Shown here: positions 53,775 to 62,576 of the stretch, one piece after another
How the letters are laid out: each line of letters begins with the position of its first letter
Position numbering within the stretch: position 1 is the stretch's first letter
From: Candidatus Pristimantibacillus lignocellulolyticus
GTDB taxonomy: Bacteria; Bacillota; Bacilli; Paenibacillales; Paenibacillaceae
Reading direction: 5' to 3'
Length of the DNA stretch: 64,000 bases
NCBI GenBank assembly: GCA_023639215.1
Contig: CP097899.1
Location: forward strand, 4,522,001 to 4,586,000
Made by a program: the position numbers and the translations under genes
The notes under the pieces: generated by a model
What the model was told of the DNA's origin: nothing
Database searches by the model: none
Seen by the model: only the letters and a program-made list of their open reading frames with translations

Positions 53775-54677
53775 ATGTATTTAACAACAAATTCGGAATC
53801 ATTGCGAGTATATGAAGCGCTAGGAAGCGAAGTAAGACTCAAAATTATTGATTTACTTGATAAGAGAGAAATGCATATTAAAGAATTGGCTACAGAACTA
53901 TATCTAAGTAGTGCCATCGTAAGTTCTCATGTGACTAAACTTCAGAAGGCTGGGATCGTCAGCTCTCAAATGAAAAGAATCGGTACTGGCACTTATAAAT
54001 ACTGCTCTCTATCCGCTAATTATATGCAAATTAAATTGTCTAGTTCTGCTGACATTGCTAAAAAAGTTGTTGAACTATCTATTCCTGTAGGGCATTATAC
54101 TGATTTACAGGCACAGCCGACCTGTGGAATCGCAACGACAGAGAAGCTGATAGGATTTTACGATGATCCAAGATACTTTCTTGATCATGAACGAGTTAAT
54201 GCAGGTATACTTTGGTTTGCAAGAGGTTATGTGGAGTATAAAGTTCCGAATTACTTATTTATGGATCAAATTGTGAAAGAAATTGAAATATCTATGGAAA
54301 TTGGATCAGAAGCGCCAAGTATTAATGAAAAATGGCCGTCAGATATTATGTTTTCGATGAACGGAATTGAACTTGGGAAATGGACTAGCCCTGGTGATTT
54401 TGGTAATATACGAGGTCGTTTAACACCTGACTGGTGGAATCCAACTGTTAATCAATATGGATTGCTAAAAGTATTGAAAATTAACGCTGGAGGAACTTTT
54501 GTCGATGGTCAGCAAATATCAGATATTACGTTAAATGATGTTCATTGGAAAAACGACCAATGGTCGTTCCGCTTCACAGCAGATGACATTGGTCGTAGAC
54601 GAGGTGGCTTAACTATTTTCGGTAGAGGCTTTGGTAACTATAATCAAGATATCGTATTTAGAGTATTCTATGAGTGA
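53775..54677 (+). CDS. ArsR-type winged-helix regulator with large C-terminal domain
   Basis: The protein has about 300 residues from MYLTTNSESLRVYEALGSEV. The N-terminal winged helix (about residues 8-75) has LKIIDLLDKREMHIKELATE and LYLSSAIVSSHVTKLQKAGI. The remaining 220 residues are a beta-rich domain I cannot name (HYTDLQAQPTCGIATTEKLI, LGKWTSPGDFGNIRGRLTPD). Such a long C-terminal part is unusual for ArsR proteins and may sense a sugar. GGAGGG 6 bp before 53775 selects this ATG over 53769. Its divergent placement suggests control of abfA. Confidence 0.85.
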   Translation: MYLTTNSESLRVYEALGSEVRLKIIDLLDKREMHIKELATELYLSSAIVSSHVTKLQKAGIVSSQMKRIGTGTYKYCSLSANYMQIKLSSSADIAKKVVELSIPVGHYTDLQAQPTCGIATTEKLIGFYDDPRYFLDHERVNAGILWFARGYVEYKVPNYLFMDQIVKEIEISMEIGSEAPSINEKWPSDIMFSMNGIELGKWTSPGDFGNIRGRLTPDWWNPTVNQYGLLKVLKINAGGTFVDGQQISDITLNDVHWKNDQWSFRFTADDIGRRRGGLTIFGRGFGNYNQDIVFRVFYE

Positions 54678-54779
54678 CTATGAAAGTATGTTGTATTACA
54701 GCTCATACTTGCTAATCTGAATACCTAGATTACTATCTCTAAGAAAAATCTAGCGGCTCGGATTAAGCTGTCTAGTAAT

Positions 54780-55514
54780 TTACAATCTTTCTGCAGAAAT
54801 AATAATAAACATCGGTCTGCGGTTCTCATCTTTCATCATTGGATCATGATTAAACATCTCATCGTAAGGCTTAGGTTCTTGGACAGCTTTAATTGTAAAT
54901 CCAGATTGTATGACATCATTAATGTAGGTAGAAACTGTACGATGGTATTTAATAACACCTTCTGCTAAAAAGTTGGTTATCCGTGTCCCTTCTGATTGAT
55001 AATGATCTACTGGCCAATGAAGACGATTTCCTTGATCGTCTTCATACCAATCTTGTTCATCCCTTGAAGTAAAGATCGGATGTTCAACTGAGAAGATGAA
55101 AGAACCTCCTGGCTTAAGACAAGCATGCACCTTTTCACAAATATCTTCGAATGATTCGATATAATGAAATGCTAGTGAACTAATCACAACATCAAATTGT
55201 GATGGAGCAAATTCGATGTCCTCTATCGGCATTTGCATATAGGTTATAGTAGAATCATTGGAGTATTCACGAGCTTGTTGCAACATATTCTCAGAGATAT
55301 CTACTCCAATGACTGAACTTGCCCCTTGATCCATAGCATAACGACAATGCCAACCGAACCCACATCCAAGATCGAGAACACTTTTATTATTTAAATCAGG
55401 TAGTAAAGATTTTAGGACATGCCATTCTCCAGCAGCTTCTAGTCCTTTGATCGAACGAGCCATTTGTTTATATGCGTTGAAAAATTGCGAATCATCATAT
55501 TTGTTTTGTTTCAT
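54780..55514 (-). CDS. Class I SAM-dependent methyltransferase
   Basis: This 244-residue methyltransferase has motif I SVLDLGCGFGWHCRYAMDQG (about residue 46), the acidic ribose-binding residue in VIGVDISENMLQQA, motif II VVISSLAFHYIESFE and motif III LKPGGSFIFSVEHPIF. The C-terminal region GNRLHWPVDHYQSEG is found in small-molecule methyltransferases of UbiE/COQ5 type. The substrate is unknown. It appears monocistronic. GGAGATG precedes the ATG. Confidence 0.88.
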   Translation of the reverse strand: MKQNKYDDSQFFNAYKQMARSIKGLEAAGEWHVLKSLLPDLNNKSVLDLGCGFGWHCRYAMDQGASSVIGVDISENMLQQAREYSNDSTITYMQMPIEDIEFAPSQFDVVISSLAFHYIESFEDICEKVHACLKPGGSFIFSVEHPIFTSRDEQDWYEDDQGNRLHWPVDHYQSEGTRITNFLAEGVIKYHRTVSTYINDVIQSGFTIKAVQEPKPYDEMFNHDPMMKDENRRPMFIIISAERL

Positions 55515-55623
55515 CCGAATTACATCTCCATTGCGTTAGATTAGAACTATCAATATTGTAACATATACCTGTACATTAATACTTCACAGTGTCTTGGTCA
55601 TCATTCTAATATTATAGTATTAA

Positions 55624-55666
55624 AAATTACACTGCCCAAGATCTTAAATCTTGGGCAGTGTAATTT
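55624..55666. other. Orphan perfect hairpin in a divergent intergenic region
   Basis: AAATTACACTGCCCAAGAT and its complement form a 19-bp perfect stem with a 5-base loop; the minus strand continues ATTTTTAATA. No gene ends here: both neighbours start away from it. The rest of 55515-55983 is AT-rich with the two promoters. A stray TTTTTAGGAGGCAAAAGC on the minus strand near 55720 resembles the end of the RBS-bearing element. Confidence 0.6.
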
Positions 55667-55983
55667 GAATAAATCTACTATTAACAACATAATTAACATC
55701 AATAGATCCGATCCTTCGTAAGCTTTTGCCTCCTAAAAATATCCCCCTGTCATTTTTAATCAAAACAATACAAGCTTGCTATTAGAAAAGGTATGTCGTT
55801 TTTTAAGTCAAACTCTATTGAATCGAAAAGTCTGAATTAAGAAACATTAGAGTGACTTTTATGTTCTAATTGCTAGCTACCGCAAACAAGTAGGCCGCTA
55901 ATCGTAAAGTTATGCATGTTCATAACAGATATTCAAACTATACTATGAGTGCATAATAATTCCAAATAAAGGAGATTCGATTT

Positions 55984-57021
55984 ATGACTATATTTAAATA
56001 TTCGGTTGGTCCATGGAATGTACACAATGGAGCAGATAGTTACGGTCCTGCAGTTAGAAGTGACATTGACTTTGAAGAGAAGTTGAAAAAGTTTTCAGAA
56101 ATCGGATTTAGTGCCATACAATTTCACGATGATGATGCTGTGCCAAACATCAATGAATTATCCGATGAGGACATCAAGCTTGAAGCTAGAAAGGTCAAAA
56201 AATTACTAGATAAGTACAATTTAGTTGCAGAGTTTGTTGCTCCTAGACTATGGATGGATCCTCACACCATCGAGGGTGGTTTTATGTCTACTTCAGAGGT
56301 AGATCGAGAATTTGCTATGTGGCGTTCATACCGCTCGATAGATATCGCAAACGAATTGGGATGCGACAAAATTGTATTGTGGTTAGCTAGAGAAGGTACG
56401 TTATGTGCTGAAAGTAAAAGCCCAGTTGATGCAACAAAGCAATTAATTAAAGCTATTAACTGTATGCTTACATATGACAGTAATATTAAAATTGTGATTG
56501 AGCCTAAACCTAATGAACCTATTGATCGCAGCATTTGTGGAACAATGGGTCATGTTCTTGCTGTATCAGCTGCAACAATTGATCCTACTAGAGTTGGAGG
56601 ACTGTTGGAATCTGCTCATGCTATTTTAGCTGGTCTTGATCCTTCTCATGAAATAGGTTTCGCAATTGCGATGAATAAATTATGGGGTGTCCATCTAAAT
56701 GACCAAAATGGGATGAAATTTGATCAGGATAAAAGCTTTGGTGTTGAAAATTTACGTCAAGCATTTAATCAGATCAAAGTATTAAAGGAAAATAACTATG
56801 GTTCAAATGGTGAGTATGTTGGGCTAGATGTTAAAGCGATGCGTACAACCATTGATAAGGATAGCTATAAACATTTGGAGAACAGCTTAAACATAATCAA
56901 AGCTTTGGAAACTAAAGTTGAACGCTTTGATTATGAATACCAAAAACTATGCGTTGCTAATCGTGATTTTGAAGGGTTAGAAATGTATGTCATGAATCTA
57001 CTAATGGGTATTGACCAATAA
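55984..57021 (+). CDS. Xylose-isomerase-like TIM-barrel sugar isomerase
   Basis: This 345-residue protein has clear xylose isomerase motifs: SVGPWNVHNGADSYGPAVRS at the start, IQFHDDDAVPN with the catalytic His-Asp (about residue 40), VIEPKPNEPIDRS with metal-binding Glu and Lys (about 170), and LWGVHLNDQNGMKFDQDKSF (about 233). It is shorter than standard XylA (about 385). No xylulokinase is adjacent. It stands with a PfkB kinase, an aldolase and a dehydrogenase, so the true substrate may be a different sugar. AAAGGAGATTC precedes the ATG. Confidence 0.82.
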   Translation: MTIFKYSVGPWNVHNGADSYGPAVRSDIDFEEKLKKFSEIGFSAIQFHDDDAVPNINELSDEDIKLEARKVKKLLDKYNLVAEFVAPRLWMDPHTIEGGFMSTSEVDREFAMWRSYRSIDIANELGCDKIVLWLAREGTLCAESKSPVDATKQLIKAINCMLTYDSNIKIVIEPKPNEPIDRSICGTMGHVLAVSAATIDPTRVGGLLESAHAILAGLDPSHEIGFAIAMNKLWGVHLNDQNGMKFDQDKSFGVENLRQAFNQIKVLKENNYGSNGEYVGLDVKAMRTTIDKDSYKHLENSLNIIKALETKVERFDYEYQKLCVANRDFEGLEMYVMNLLMGIDQ

Positions 57022-57040
57022 AGATGTCATGCAAATTGAA

Positions 57041-57988
57041 TTACTGTTGTTCAATAAGTCCATCTGCATATTTTTTAAGAATAGTTAAGCTTTCAACATC
57101 TGAATAAAAACGCTGAGCATTGGATAGATCCACTCTCGGACTTACATCGTAACACTGTTTATTATTATTTCTATATTCTGTTGGTGTACATCCAAATTGC
57201 TTGAAAAACATATTATTTAAGTAACGTGTATCTGAAAAACCACATTCTAAACAGATATCAATTAATTTCATATTGGTTTGCAGAATAAGTTGTTTTGCTT
57301 TATTTAGGCGAACTTGATTCAAGTAATTTTGAAAAGTTGTATTTAAGTTATCTTTGAAGAAATGTGACAAGTACGTTAATGAAAGTTCCTCACGTTCTGC
57401 AATAGTAGATAGAAAAAGCTTACTTGAATAATTCTCTTCAATATAACTTATGATTCTATTAACTCTATGAAGACGTTGAAGATTCTTTGCACGCTCTTCA
57501 TCGCTGATTGAAGCATGAGGGATTAATTGAAACAAGGTATAAAACAAATGATTTATTAAACTTAAACACTTGAACTCATAACCATAATCATGCTTAAAAT
57601 AAGCCGAGGATAACTGAATAATTAATGAAATTAACATACGATTATCATCTTCTGAAAGAAACGGAGTAAGATTTGATACGCTAAAATTAGTATTCGATAT
57701 TGCAGGATAGTAATTAACGCAAAATTTATTAGAAATTTGTAAAGATAATATTAACGCACTATTATTTTGTGTCATTATTTCATGTGGTTGTATCGGATTG
57801 AATAAAATGATTGAATCCTTATTTAAATAATAGCTCTCTTTTTTTGAATTTACCGTACATTCCCCTTCTAGTAATAAGCATATTTCGAAATCATTATGAA
57901 GATGTGAGTTTCGAAACGATAAATTCACAACAAATGGATTGAAATGCTTCATTCTAGGATGATTAATGATTTCATATTCGTTATTCAT
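57041..57988 (-). CDS. AraC-family regulator with cupin sensor domain
   Basis: The protein has about 315 residues. The N-terminal part (about 15-95) is cupin-like: FRNSHLHNDFEICLLLEGEC and HEIMTQNNSALILSL. The C-terminal AraC domain has two helix-turn-helix units (AEREELSLTYLSHFFKDNLN and ICLECGFSDTRYLNNMFFKQ, then FGCTPTEYRN). GGGAGG is 2 bp from ATG 57991 but 5 bp from ATG 57988, so I use 57988. It lies between the isomerase gene and the kinase-aldolase-dehydrogenase genes and is divergent from the latter, so it probably controls them. Confidence 0.9.
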   Translation of the reverse strand: MNNEYEIINHPRMKHFNPFVVNLSFRNSHLHNDFEICLLLEGECTVNSKKESYYLNKDSIILFNPIQPHEIMTQNNSALILSLQISNKFCVNYYPAISNTNFSVSNLTPFLSEDDNRMLISLIIQLSSAYFKHDYGYEFKCLSLINHLFYTLFQLIPHASISDEERAKNLQRLHRVNRIISYIEENYSSKLFLSTIAEREELSLTYLSHFFKDNLNTTFQNYLNQVRLNKAKQLILQTNMKLIDICLECGFSDTRYLNNMFFKQFGCTPTEYRNNNKQCYDVSPRVDLSNAQRFYSDVESLTILKKYADGLIEQQ

Positions 57989-58087
57989 CATGTCCTCCCG
58001 GTTATGGATACGGAAATGTAATTATGAATTTCTTTATTTAGTATGTTACTACATATAAATGGAATTCGATATAGAGGAGAGTGAAAT

Positions 58088-59296
58088 GTGTCGAAAATAC
58101 CAGTCCTTTATCCTGTTATTGTTGGAGGTCATATTTGTCTCGATATTATCCCTACAATTAAAGGAGAGGAATTTGAAATCGTACCAGGTAAGTTGATGGA
58201 TATTGGCAAAGCTGTGCTAGCGACAGGGGGAGCTGTAGCTAATACGGGGTTAGCATTACATCGACTTGGAATACCTGTTCAATTGATGGGTAAAGTTGGG
58301 GAAGACTTTATCGGCGAAACGATTATTTCTATATTCAAAAAAATAGAAACTTCATTAGCTAATAATATGATTATCGCTCAAGGTGAATATACGTCTTATT
58401 CAATAGTAATCAGTCCACAAAATATGGATCGTATGTTTCTTCACTTTACAGGTGCTAATGATACTTTTCATTCAAATGATATAAAATTTGAAACGTTGCT
58501 ACAAGCTGGATTATTTCATTTTGGGTATCCCCCACTTATGAGACAAATGTATGAAAATAATGGAACAGAAATAATTAATCTAATGAGTAAAGCTAAAGAA
58601 GCAGGTAACACAACATCATTAGATTTAGCTACGCCTGATCCTGACACATTCTCTGGTCAATTGGACTGGTTTGAGATATTAACAAATTTATTACCCTGTG
58701 TCGACTTATTTTTTCCAAGCCTTGAAGAAATTCTGTTTATGGTTCAACGAGAAAAGTATGAAGAAATGCAACTGAAATATGGTAGTGAGCATTTAATTAA
58801 TCATGTCGATGCCCCGCTCCTCTATGAACTGTCAAATATTCTGCTTACTATGGGAGCTCCAATCGTTGTAATTAAACTAGGTGAATATGGATTATATATG
58901 AGGACAACCGCTAACAGAGCCAGATTACAACAGTGTGGACGGTATGCCTACGAAAATATTGAATATTGGTACAATCGCGAGCTATATATTCCCTGTTTTA
59001 AAGTTAACGTTGTTGGAACTACTGGTGCAGGTGACTGTACCATTGCAGGATTCATTGCTGGATTTATTCAAAAATTCAATCCTGAACATGTAATGATTAA
59101 TGCTGTTGCGACTGGAGCATGTAATGTAGAACAATCAGATGCTACGAGTGGGATTATCCACTCCAATGAATTAAATTCACGGATTGCTGCGGGTTGGGAG
59201 CAGTCTCATAAGAAACTTCAATTAACAGGATATATTCCAAGTTTTCATAATGAAGTTATCGTTTACCTTGGAACTAGAGATCAATATTATTCATAA
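58088..59296 (+). CDS. PfkB-family sugar kinase
   Basis: This 402-residue kinase starts at GTG (58088), with GAGGAGA about 7 bp upstream; an overlapping ATG is out of frame. The N-terminal PfkB signature is VLATGGAVANTGLALHRLGI with MGKVGEDFIGETI. The C-terminal one is VVGTTGAGDCTIAGFIAGFI with the catalytic aspartate in GAGD. It is about 80 residues longer than typical ribokinases, with additional sequence at about 200-300 (NRARLQQCGRYAYENIEYWY). The substrate is unknown. The product is probably split by the aldolase encoded 12 bp downstream. Confidence 0.88.
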   Translation: MSKIPVLYPVIVGGHICLDIIPTIKGEEFEIVPGKLMDIGKAVLATGGAVANTGLALHRLGIPVQLMGKVGEDFIGETIISIFKKIETSLANNMIIAQGEYTSYSIVISPQNMDRMFLHFTGANDTFHSNDIKFETLLQAGLFHFGYPPLMRQMYENNGTEIINLMSKAKEAGNTTSLDLATPDPDTFSGQLDWFEILTNLLPCVDLFFPSLEEILFMVQREKYEEMQLKYGSEHLINHVDAPLLYELSNILLTMGAPIVVIKLGEYGLYMRTTANRARLQQCGRYAYENIEYWYNRELYIPCFKVNVVGTTGAGDCTIAGFIAGFIQKFNPEHVMINAVATGACNVEQSDATSGIIHSNELNSRIAAGWEQSHKKLQLTGYIPSFHNEVIVYLGTRDQYYS

Positions 59297-59308
59297 GGAG
59301 AGTAGAAT

Positions 59309-60154
59309 ATGTTTCGTAAACCACGTTTAAACCGTATGTTTAGTGAGCAAGGCAAATGCTTTGATGTTGCAATCGATCATGGATTTTTTAACGAATACTC
59401 GTTTCTATCTGGAATTGAAAACATGAAAAAAACAATAGAAACAGTAGTTGCCACAAACCCAGATTGTGTGCAACTAAGCCCTGGTCAAGCTCGTTTCCTC
59501 CAAGAAATACCCGGAAAGAACAAACCAGGATTAGTATTACGTACAGATGTAGCTAACATCTATAGTTCAGAATTACCTCAAGTATTGTTCAGTGAGTTAA
59601 TTCATCAAGCCGTTGAACAAGCTGTAAAGTGGGATGCAGTAGCTGTTTGTGTGAATCTGTTACTTCTTCCTAATCAACCAGAACTTCACCATCAATGTAT
59701 AAGAAATGTTGCTCACTTAAAAACGGAGTGCGAGAAATATGGTATGACCTTGATGGTTGAACCACTAGTGATGCTTCCTAACGATGTCAAAGGTGGTTAT
59801 ATGGTAGATGGCGATATTCAGAAGATTATGCCGCTTGTTCGTCAGGCTGTAGAACTTGGAGCAGATGTTATTAAAGCAGATCCCTGTGATGATGTAACGG
59901 AATATCATCGTATTATTGAAGTAGCATCTGGAATACCGGTTCTTGTGCGAGGCGGTGGTAGAGCTAGTGATGAAGAAATCATTTCTCGCACTGTAGAACT
60001 AATGAATCAAGGAGCATCAGGAATCGTCTATGGTCGTAACGTAATACAACATCCTAATCCGACTGGAATGATCGCAGCGTTGATGGACATTGTTCATCAA
60101 CATGCAACGGAAGAAAAAGCACTTCATATTTTGAAAGGAGAAGACTTCCGATGA
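59309..60154 (+). CDS. Class I aldolase, DhnA/FbaB/LsrF type
   Basis: This 281-residue Schiff-base aldolase begins with CFDVAIDHGFFNEYSFLSGI (the metal-free DHGF region). The catalytic lysine is in LGADVIKADPCDDVTEY (about residue 190). The phosphate-binding loops are VLVRGGGRASDEE and GIVYGRNVIQHPNP. Members cleave ketose phosphates or act as thiolases (LsrF). It lies between the sugar kinase and a dehydrogenase whose start overlaps its stop by 4 bp (ATGA). GGAGAG precedes the ATG. The pathway is uncharacterised. Confidence 0.88.
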   Translation: MFRKPRLNRMFSEQGKCFDVAIDHGFFNEYSFLSGIENMKKTIETVVATNPDCVQLSPGQARFLQEIPGKNKPGLVLRTDVANIYSSELPQVLFSELIHQAVEQAVKWDAVAVCVNLLLLPNQPELHHQCIRNVAHLKTECEKYGMTLMVEPLVMLPNDVKGGYMVDGDIQKIMPLVRQAVELGADVIKADPCDDVTEYHRIIEVASGIPVLVRGGGRASDEEIISRTVELMNQGASGIVYGRNVIQHPNPTGMIAALMDIVHQHATEEKALHILKGEDFR

Positions 60155-61305
60155 GTAAAAAGGTTATTCGCTTTGGAGTCATTGGTTGTGGTTTGATGGG
60201 AAAAGAATTTGCTAGTGTTACGGCTAGATGGTTTCATCTGACACAAGTTAATTTCGAGCCGCGTATTGTAGCAGTTTGTGATGCTAATCCAGATGCAGCA
60301 AAATGGTTTCACGACAATATCAATAGCGTAGAGCGTACTTATTTCAATTATAAAGATTTGCTTGAAGATTCGAATATAGAGGCCATTTATTGCGCAGTTC
60401 CACATCATCTGCATGCTCAAATTTATATCGACATCATTCATTCTGGTAAGCACTTACTAGGTGAAAAACCTTTTGGGATTGATTTGGATGCAAATTATCA
60501 GATTCAAGCTGCAATGGATGTAAATCCCCATGTGCTTGTTAGATGTTCTTCTGAGTTTCCATTTTTCCCTGGAGCACAACAAATTGTTCAATGGGTCAAT
60601 GACGGTCGTTTTGGGAAAATTATTGATGTGGAAGCAGGATTTTGGCATTCAAGTGATCTAGATCCAAACAAGCCAATCAATTGGAAACGACAAATTCAAT
60701 CAAATGGTGAATATGGCTGTATGGGTGATTTGGGTCTACATGTGCTTCATCTCCCCCTCCGATTTGGATGGAAGCCGAACAGTGTTCGGTCATTACTTTC
60801 CAAAATTGTAGATCAGCGACCTGATGGTACAGGTGGAATGTTACCTTGTGAAACATGGGATAATGCTATCCTTTCCTGTGATGTGAGTGCTAATGGTTCA
60901 AATTTCCCTATGGTATTATCTACGAAACGAATCGCACCAGGGCATATGAATACATGGTTTCTTCGGATTAACGGAACTAAGTTTTCAGCAGAATTTTCAA
61001 CCAAAAATCCTAAGCAAATATCCTCACTCCCTTATACTTCCGGTCAACAGCAAGCTTGGCACGTTGTAGATGTTCCGTATAAATCTGCATATGAGACTAT
61101 AACTGGAACTATTTTTGAATTTGGTTTCTCAGACTCAATTTTACAGATGTGGGCAGCATTCTGTGATGAAGTCGTTAACGGTAAAGCAATGATGCAATCA
61201 TTTCAATGTGCATTACCAGAAGAAGCAACAGATAGTCATCGTTTATTTACTGCAGCTTTAGATTCTCATCGTACAGGTCAAACCATCTCCATTAACTGGA
61301 ACTAA
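60151..61305 (+). CDS. Gfo/Idh/MocA-family dehydrogenase
   Basis: This 384-residue NAD(P)-dependent oxidoreductase has the Rossmann motif RFGVIGCGLMGKEFASVTAR (about residue 6), AIYCAVPHHLHAQIYIDIIH, and the catalytic-lysine motif LLGEKPFGIDLDAN (EKP, about 108). The C-terminal alpha/beta domain contains YGCMGDLGLHVLHLPLRFGW with the usual Asp-x-x-x-His (about 196). Members oxidise sugars or inositols. It overlaps the aldolase gene by 4 bp and is the last gene of the unit. Confidence 0.9.
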   Translation: MSKKVIRFGVIGCGLMGKEFASVTARWFHLTQVNFEPRIVAVCDANPDAAKWFHDNINSVERTYFNYKDLLEDSNIEAIYCAVPHHLHAQIYIDIIHSGKHLLGEKPFGIDLDANYQIQAAMDVNPHVLVRCSSEFPFFPGAQQIVQWVNDGRFGKIIDVEAGFWHSSDLDPNKPINWKRQIQSNGEYGCMGDLGLHVLHLPLRFGWKPNSVRSLLSKIVDQRPDGTGGMLPCETWDNAILSCDVSANGSNFPMVLSTKRIAPGHMNTWFLRINGTKFSAEFSTKNPKQISSLPYTSGQQQAWHVVDVPYKSAYETITGTIFEFGFSDSILQMWAAFCDEVVNGKAMMQSFQCALPEEATDSHRLFTAALDSHRTGQTISINWN

Positions 61306-61336
61306 TGATATTTCTAACATTCTTTATCTATGCTTA

Positions 61337-61383
61337 ATAAAAAACAGGATATTTCCCCCATAATGTCGGGTAGATATCCTGTT
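61337..61383 (-). terminator. ger operon terminator
   Basis: AACAGGATAT (61343-61352) pairs with ATATCCTGTT (61374-61383). On the minus strand TTTTTTATT follows. It is 2 bp past the gerC stop codon and may also stop the convergent sugar operon. Confidence 0.88.
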
Positions 61384-61385
61384 CA

Positions 61386-62576
61386 TTATTGTGTAGAGGC
61401 ACCAAAATCCGTAATTTCCAACTTAATATCAAAATCTACATTGCACTCACTAAACTCTTCATCCCATTGATCACTCACTTTTTTCCAAGCAGCAGGATGT
61501 TGTTGCTTTAATGTTTTTCCGAAATTAGCAACTTCGACAATGTAGGTTTCCTGTAGTTTCTTTAATACTTCTTCAAGTTGTTTGTGTAAACTATCAGTAA
61601 AAATTTTCTCTGCCTCTTTTAAGTAAGTAGGATCTGATGCGTATGTGTTAACATCCCAATTTTCAATTAATCTCCCCTCTGTTTTGATCGTGACTTTAAA
61701 GCTAATTTTTCCATTTTCAACAATTGATTTAATTTTACTCTTAGCTTCTTTTATTTCATAGGTAATAACCTCATCATGTAAGTTGTAGCTCTTAATAAGT
61801 CCACCCTTAACATTATCAGTGATCCAATTAATCGCACTAACATCTTCCTCTGTTAAATATCCTACCCATTTGCCGGAAGTTCCTTTTATAATTCCACTTC
61901 CGCTAAATTTGATCTCATTATCTGTACTAATTATGTTTTGTAACATGAAGCTCTGTTTAGAATGCAAAAAGGTATTAAGATGATTTAGTGTTATAGGCGT
62001 CATTATTCGACTTGAACGTTTATGATTATCAATGAGATTCTTTATATACAAAGCAGGTAGTATACCTGACTCATTAAAACTTAACGGTTCCGCAGCTTTA
62101 CCTGTAGTGATAAAGACTAAGCAATTAGGACGAATATCATTGTCTTTCAACATGAAATCAATATACTCATTTAGATGCTGTTCTTTAGCTAACTCACTTG
62201 AAATGATGACGACCTTTAAATGATGTGCAATGACTGGTCTATTCTGTCTAATCGCAAATTCTCGAAGTATTTCAATTAAGGAATCACCCGTTTGTGTAAT
62301 ATTGTTATATAATTTACTTGAATTTGAAGGGTTAGTAGATTGGACAGCTTGAGGCGGTGCAATTTGAACTGTTGCAGTTAGTAAGTGCTTGTTAGGAAAA
62401 TCACTGCCCTTTTCATTCATGATTTCTTCATGCTTGGAGATTTCCCCTTTATCTAATGCCAGACCTAGGTATAAGCTTAGATCCTCAATTTCATTGCTAC
62501 TCCAGCAGCCGCTAACTAGAACCATTAAGATAATTATACTTACTATCTTCATCGTAATGACTGAAACATTACACAT
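61386..62576 (-). CDS. Spore germination lipoprotein GerC family
   Basis: This 396-residue lipoprotein subunit of a germinant receptor has a signal peptide with lipobox LVSGC (Cys at about residue 24), followed by WSSNEIEDLSLYLGLALDKG, the typical Ger(x)C start. Later family regions are RPVIAHHLKVVIISSELAKE and GILPALYIKNLIDNH. AAAGGGTGATC before ATG 62576 supports the upstream start, which overlaps the gerB stop by 8 bp. It sits in the inner spore membrane with the A and B subunits. Confidence 0.92.
   Translation of the reverse strand: MCNVSVITMKIVSIIILMVLVSGCWSSNEIEDLSLYLGLALDKGEISKHEEIMNEKGSDFPNKHLLTATVQIAPPQAVQSTNPSNSSKLYNNITQTGDSLIEILREFAIRQNRPVIAHHLKVVIISSELAKEQHLNEYIDFMLKDNDIRPNCLVFITTGKAAEPLSFNESGILPALYIKNLIDNHKRSSRIMTPITLNHLNTFLHSKQSFMLQNIISTDNEIKFSGSGIIKGTSGKWVGYLTEEDVSAINWITDNVKGGLIKSYNLHDEVITYEIKEAKSKIKSIVENGKISFKVTIKTEGRLIENWDVNTYASDPTYLKEAEKIFTDSLHKQLEEVLKKLQETYIVEVANFGKTLKQQHPAAWKKVSDQWDEEFSECNVDFDIKLEITDFGASTQ

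Noticed and set aside
55700..55730. Small minus-strand peptide gene after TTTTTAGGAGG
   Set aside because: The only following frame is about 32 codons, runs through the orphan hairpin and has no recognisable features.
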